Below, piece after piece: positions 61,227-64,000 of a stretch of DNA of 64,000 bases; within the stretch, counting starts at the first letter, position 1; every line of letters begins with the position of its first letter. The DNA comes from Microbacterium ureisolvens. Its GTDB lineage: Bacteria > Actinomycetota > Actinomycetes > Actinomycetales > Microbacteriaceae. The stretch spans positions 1 to 64,000 of the forward strand of contig NZ_JADIJE010000002.1 of NCBI RefSeq assembly GCF_015278315.1, in the 5' to 3' direction. The notes beneath the pieces were generated by a model, which saw only the letters and a program-made list of their open reading frames with translations, was not told where the DNA came from and ran no database searches. A program made the translations under genes and the position numbers.

Positions 61227-63104
61227 ATGGTCCCTCGCCCCCTGCGACCGTCCACCCGCTCCTCGCTGTCGATGCCGACCCCGAGCGGTCGCCGGGCCGC
61301 GCGCGCGGCGGCTGCCGGCGCCATGCTGACTTCTGCGATCCTCGCCCTGACCGGCTGCTTCGGAGCGACCTCCGACGGAGGCGGTGACTCCGCCGACGGC
61401 GACTTCGCGGACGACGGCTGCACGAGCGTCGTCGTGGCGACCTCGTCGGAGAAGGTCAACATGCTCGACGCCCTGGCGGACGCGTTCAAGGAGTCGTCCC
61501 AGCACGAGCAGCTCGAGGAATGCGCGACCGTGCACCCCATCAATGTCTCGTCGGGGGACGCCACGCGGTTCCTGACCGCCGGCGGCGACTGGCCCGACGA
61601 CGACACGCGCCGCTGGCCCACCATGTGGTCACCTGCCTCGACGGTGTGGACCGATCGGGTCGCGGCGGCGGCGTCGGCGTCCCTCGTCGGCGAGCCCGAG
61701 TCCTTCACCCACACGCCCGTCGTGTTCGGCGTGCCGGAGACCATGGCGGAGGCCCTCGGGTGGCCCGACTCGGAGATCGGCATCGCCGACTTCGAGGCGC
61801 TGTGCCAGGATCCGCAGGGCTGGGCGAGTGTCGGCAAACCGCTGTGGGGGTCGTTCAAGATCTCGAAGACCAATCCCAACACGTCGACCACCGGACTCTC
61901 GGCGATCCTGATGCAGTCGTACGAGGCATCCGGCAAGACCGCCGATCTCACCGCCGACGACGTGGCCGCCGCCGCCGAGTTCTCCCGCGTGTTCGAGGAG
62001 TGCGTGATCCACTACGGCGACACCACCGGAAAGGTGCTGACGCGCCTGTATGACGAGACGCAGAACGGCGCGGGCGGCTCGGGCTACGTGTCGGCGGTCG
62101 CGCTCGAAGAGACCTCGCTCCTCAACTACAACCAGGGCAACCCCGACTCGCACACCGTGCAGCCGGGCGAGACGCTCACGCCGCCGAAGGAGAAGCTCGT
62201 CGCGGTGTACCCGTCGGGCGGCTCGATGTGGTCCGACAACCCGATCACCGTGCTCGGCGTCGATTGGGTGACGCCCGAGCAGGCCGACGCGGGCGCCGCG
62301 TTCGCCGCCTTCCTGCAGACGGATGCGGCGCAGGAGATCCTGCCGGAGTACGGCTTCCGTCCCCTGGACGCGTCGGTGCCGCTGGGCGACCTCTTCACGG
62401 CCGAGTACGGCGTCGATCCCGCGGGTCCCGCTGTCACGCTGCCGAAGCCCGCCGTCGAGGTCGTCTCGGCCGCGATCGACCAGTGGACGCAGATCCGCAA
62501 GCCGTCGTCGGTGCTCGAGGTCATCGACATCTCGGGCTCGATGGACGAGGCGATCGGCGATGGGCGCTCCAAGCTCGACGGCGCCATCGAGGGGGCGCAG
62601 GCGACGCTCGGCCACTTCCGCTCCTCCGACGAGGTCGGCGTGTGGGCGTTCACCACCGGGGTGGAGTCCGAGGCGGGCGAGAACATCGTCGTCCTGCGCA
62701 ACGTCGAGCCCCTCGCGTCGGACCGCGAATCGGTGGATGCGTCGCTCGAGGACCTGCGCTTCGCCCACCGCGACGGCACGCCCCTCTACGACGCGATCGC
62801 CGCGGCGTACGACGAGATGCTCGAGCGCGCAGAGCCCGGGCGCATCAACGCGATCGTGCTGCTGTCGGACGGTCAGGACACCGACTCGACGATCTCGCTC
62901 GACTCGCTCATCGCGAAGATCGGCGGGTCCGCCCGCGAGGGCGGCGACGAGGCGCCGGTGCGCATCTTCCCCATCGCCTACGGCGAGGGCGCCGATGCCG
63001 GCGCCCTGCAGCGGATCGCCGAGGCCACCGGCGGGCAGTGGTTCGACGCGTCCGACGCCGCGAAGATCGACCTCGTCTTCGCGTCCGTGATCAACAACTT
63101 CTGA
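61227..63104 (+). CDS. lipoprotein with substrate-binding and von Willebrand A domains
   Basis: A 625-residue protein. LALTGC (Cys44) is the lipobox. Residues about 60-420 resemble an extracellular solute-binding protein (SVVVATSSEKVNMLDALADA, EYGFRPLD at the end of the lobe). Residues about 430-620 are a VWA domain with MIDAS motif DISGSMD and VLLSDGQDTDST. This chimera is known in actinobacteria, usually beside genes with TPM-like and toxic-anion-resistance domains. TACTCT lies six bases before the ATG. Role unknown, probably envelope or metal-related. Confidence 0.85.
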   Translation: MVPRPLRPSTRSSLSMPTPSGRRAARAAAAGAMLTSAILALTGCFGATSDGGGDSADGDFADDGCTSVVVATSSEKVNMLDALADAFKESSQHEQLEECATVHPINVSSGDATRFLTAGGDWPDDDTRRWPTMWSPASTVWTDRVAAAASASLVGEPESFTHTPVVFGVPETMAEALGWPDSEIGIADFEALCQDPQGWASVGKPLWGSFKISKTNPNTSTTGLSAILMQSYEASGKTADLTADDVAAAAEFSRVFEECVIHYGDTTGKVLTRLYDETQNGAGGSGYVSAVALEETSLLNYNQGNPDSHTVQPGETLTPPKEKLVAVYPSGGSMWSDNPITVLGVDWVTPEQADAGAAFAAFLQTDAAQEILPEYGFRPLDASVPLGDLFTAEYGVDPAGPAVTLPKPAVEVVSAAIDQWTQIRKPSSVLEVIDISGSMDEAIGDGRSKLDGAIEGAQATLGHFRSSDEVGVWAFTTGVESEAGENIVVLRNVEPLASDRESVDASLEDLRFAHRDGTPLYDAIAAAYDEMLERAEPGRINAIVLLSDGQDTDSTISLDSLIAKIGGSAREGGDEAPVRIFPIAYGEGADAGALQRIAEATGGQWFDASDAAKIDLVFASVINNF

Positions 63105-63118
63105 GCGGCGGGAGCGTG

Positions 63119-64000
63119 ATGTACGCGGCGGATGGGCAGGGTTACGTCGACGACGCGATCGACGGCATCGAGGTCGACAACATCTACGTCTCACCCGAGG
63201 TGCCGGACGCCGACGCGCTCGAGGCGACCCTGGCGCAGCAGGTCGGCGACGCCTCGATCGGCATCGCGGTGCTGTCGGACAACGCCTTGCTGGAGGCATC
63301 CGGGCCAGACATCGTGCGCGAGATCGCGACGGCGCATCCGGACTGCGAGACGGTGATCGTCGCGGTCGGCGACGACCTGTGGGCCGGCTCCCACGCATTG
63401 GGGCAGGGTGAGGCGATGGGCATCGCCAACCAGGCCGAGCAGTCGACCGACTCGCTCGAGGCTGCGCTCACCGAGACGGTCCAGGGCGTGATCGCGGCGT
63501 CCGATGCCGCCGGCGCCGGCGACGACGGCGTAGGCGGCGGGCCGATCATCGGCGGGGTGCTCACCGTTGCCGTCGTCCTGGCCGCCGGCGTGGCGGTCTG
63601 GGGCGTCAGCCGCTCGCGCCGCAGGAGCCGCGGCGAGAACCGGCACGCCCCGCTGCCCGACACCGTTCGCCCGCTCGTCGCGCGGCTGCGTGCGCTGAGC
63701 GGTGAGTACGCGGCGGCCGCGGCATCCGGGAATCCCGTCGCAGGTGAGGTGAGCGCCGAGGTCTCGCTCGTCGCGGAGAACGCCACCGAGCTCTTCGACC
63801 GTCTGGACCGCAAGGGCGACGAGGGCCAGCGCGCGACGGCCGCCGTGGAATACGGCGAGACGCTGCGCAAGCTCACCGCCGCGCTCGACCGGGACTATCT
63901 GCTCGACATCCTGGAGCATCCCGACCTGTGGGACGAGCCGGGCGACCGGGTGCGCGAGGTGCGCACGGCACTGTCGTCGTTCTCCTCCGAGCTGGTCGAG
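63119..64000 (+). CDS. single-pass membrane protein, 3' end outside the window
   Basis: An open frame of 294 codons running off the edge. GGGAG lies five bases before the ATG; an in-frame GTG just before it is possible. The first 135 residues (DGIEVDNIYVSPEVPDADAL, IGIAVLSDNALLEA) look like a small extracytoplasmic alpha/beta domain resembling TPM-type modules. One membrane helix follows (about 140-162, IIGGVLTVAVVLAAGVAVWG), then basic residues and a helical cytoplasmic part. It probably works with the VWA lipoprotein upstream. Confidence 0.7.
   Translation, partial: MYAADGQGYVDDAIDGIEVDNIYVSPEVPDADALEATLAQQVGDASIGIAVLSDNALLEASGPDIVREIATAHPDCETVIVAVGDDLWAGSHALGQGEAMGIANQAEQSTDSLEAALTETVQGVIAASDAAGAGDDGVGGGPIIGGVLTVAVVLAAGVAVWGVSRSRRRSRGENRHAPLPDTVRPLVARLRALSGEYAAAAASGNPVAGEVSAEVSLVAENATELFDRLDRKGDEGQRATAAVEYGETLRKLTAALDRDYLLDILEHPDLWDEPGDRVREVRTALSSFSSELVE

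Overview
The window is very GC-rich DNA with GTG starts, 4-base stop/start overlaps and many start codons lying 6-7 bases after a TANNNT box. It looks like the chromosome of an actinobacterium, most likely Microbacteriaceae (Microbacterium-like). That assignment is inferred from style and gene content, not from a marker gene. No rRNA, tRNA or CRISPR array was seen.

Layout. 1-600: right end of an IS3-family element, then repeat-rich DNA without a convincing gene. 599-2960: GntR regulator divergent from an aldehyde dehydrogenase. 3191-11688: a tightly packed operon with a polar amino-acid-type ABC importer, a CapA-like protein, a class III CoA-transferase, two proteins resembling 2-hydroxyacyl-CoA dehydratase subunits but lacking the usual cluster cysteines, and an MFS exporter, followed by a MarR regulator. 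12406-14839: secreted tannase/feruloyl-esterase-like protein and a divergent MarR regulator. 14862-23681: PadR regulator, a LigM-type tetrahydrofolate (THF) O-demethylase with metF and purU, divergent from an NMT1/TauA-type ABC importer with a PaaX-type regulator. 24013-29038: a catabolic operon (SDR, amidohydrolase, MaoC, CoA ligase, DUF3237-like) divergent from a MarR regulator. 29152-41916: an aromatic-acid island with an MFS transporter, pobA, three IclR regulators, pcaHGBDC and pcaIJF. 41913-48: a small membrane protein, a second purU, MerR plus MFS exporter, SDR, POT peptide transporter and an FAD oxidoreductase. 49065-64000: a glycosyltransferase operon, a drug-type MFS, GNAT, SDR, cyclase-family, enolase-superfamily and FMN oxidase genes, lipoproteins, and a VWA-type gene pair cut by the window end.

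How it fits together. The window reads as a lignin/plant-aromatic catabolic region. Esterase, O-demethylase and PobA would converge on protocatechuate, which PcaHGBDC and PcaIJF take to succinyl-CoA and acetyl-CoA. MetF and PurU would recover the methyl group as C1 units and free THF. The 3191-11688 operon and the 24013-28478 operon share a similar operator-like sequence and may act in one CoA-thioester pathway with an unknown substrate.

Between genes there are several families of short palindromic repeats. One is built on the word GGATGCC/GGCATCC, which also recurs inside coding sequences, and another has been absorbed in frame into at least three proteins.
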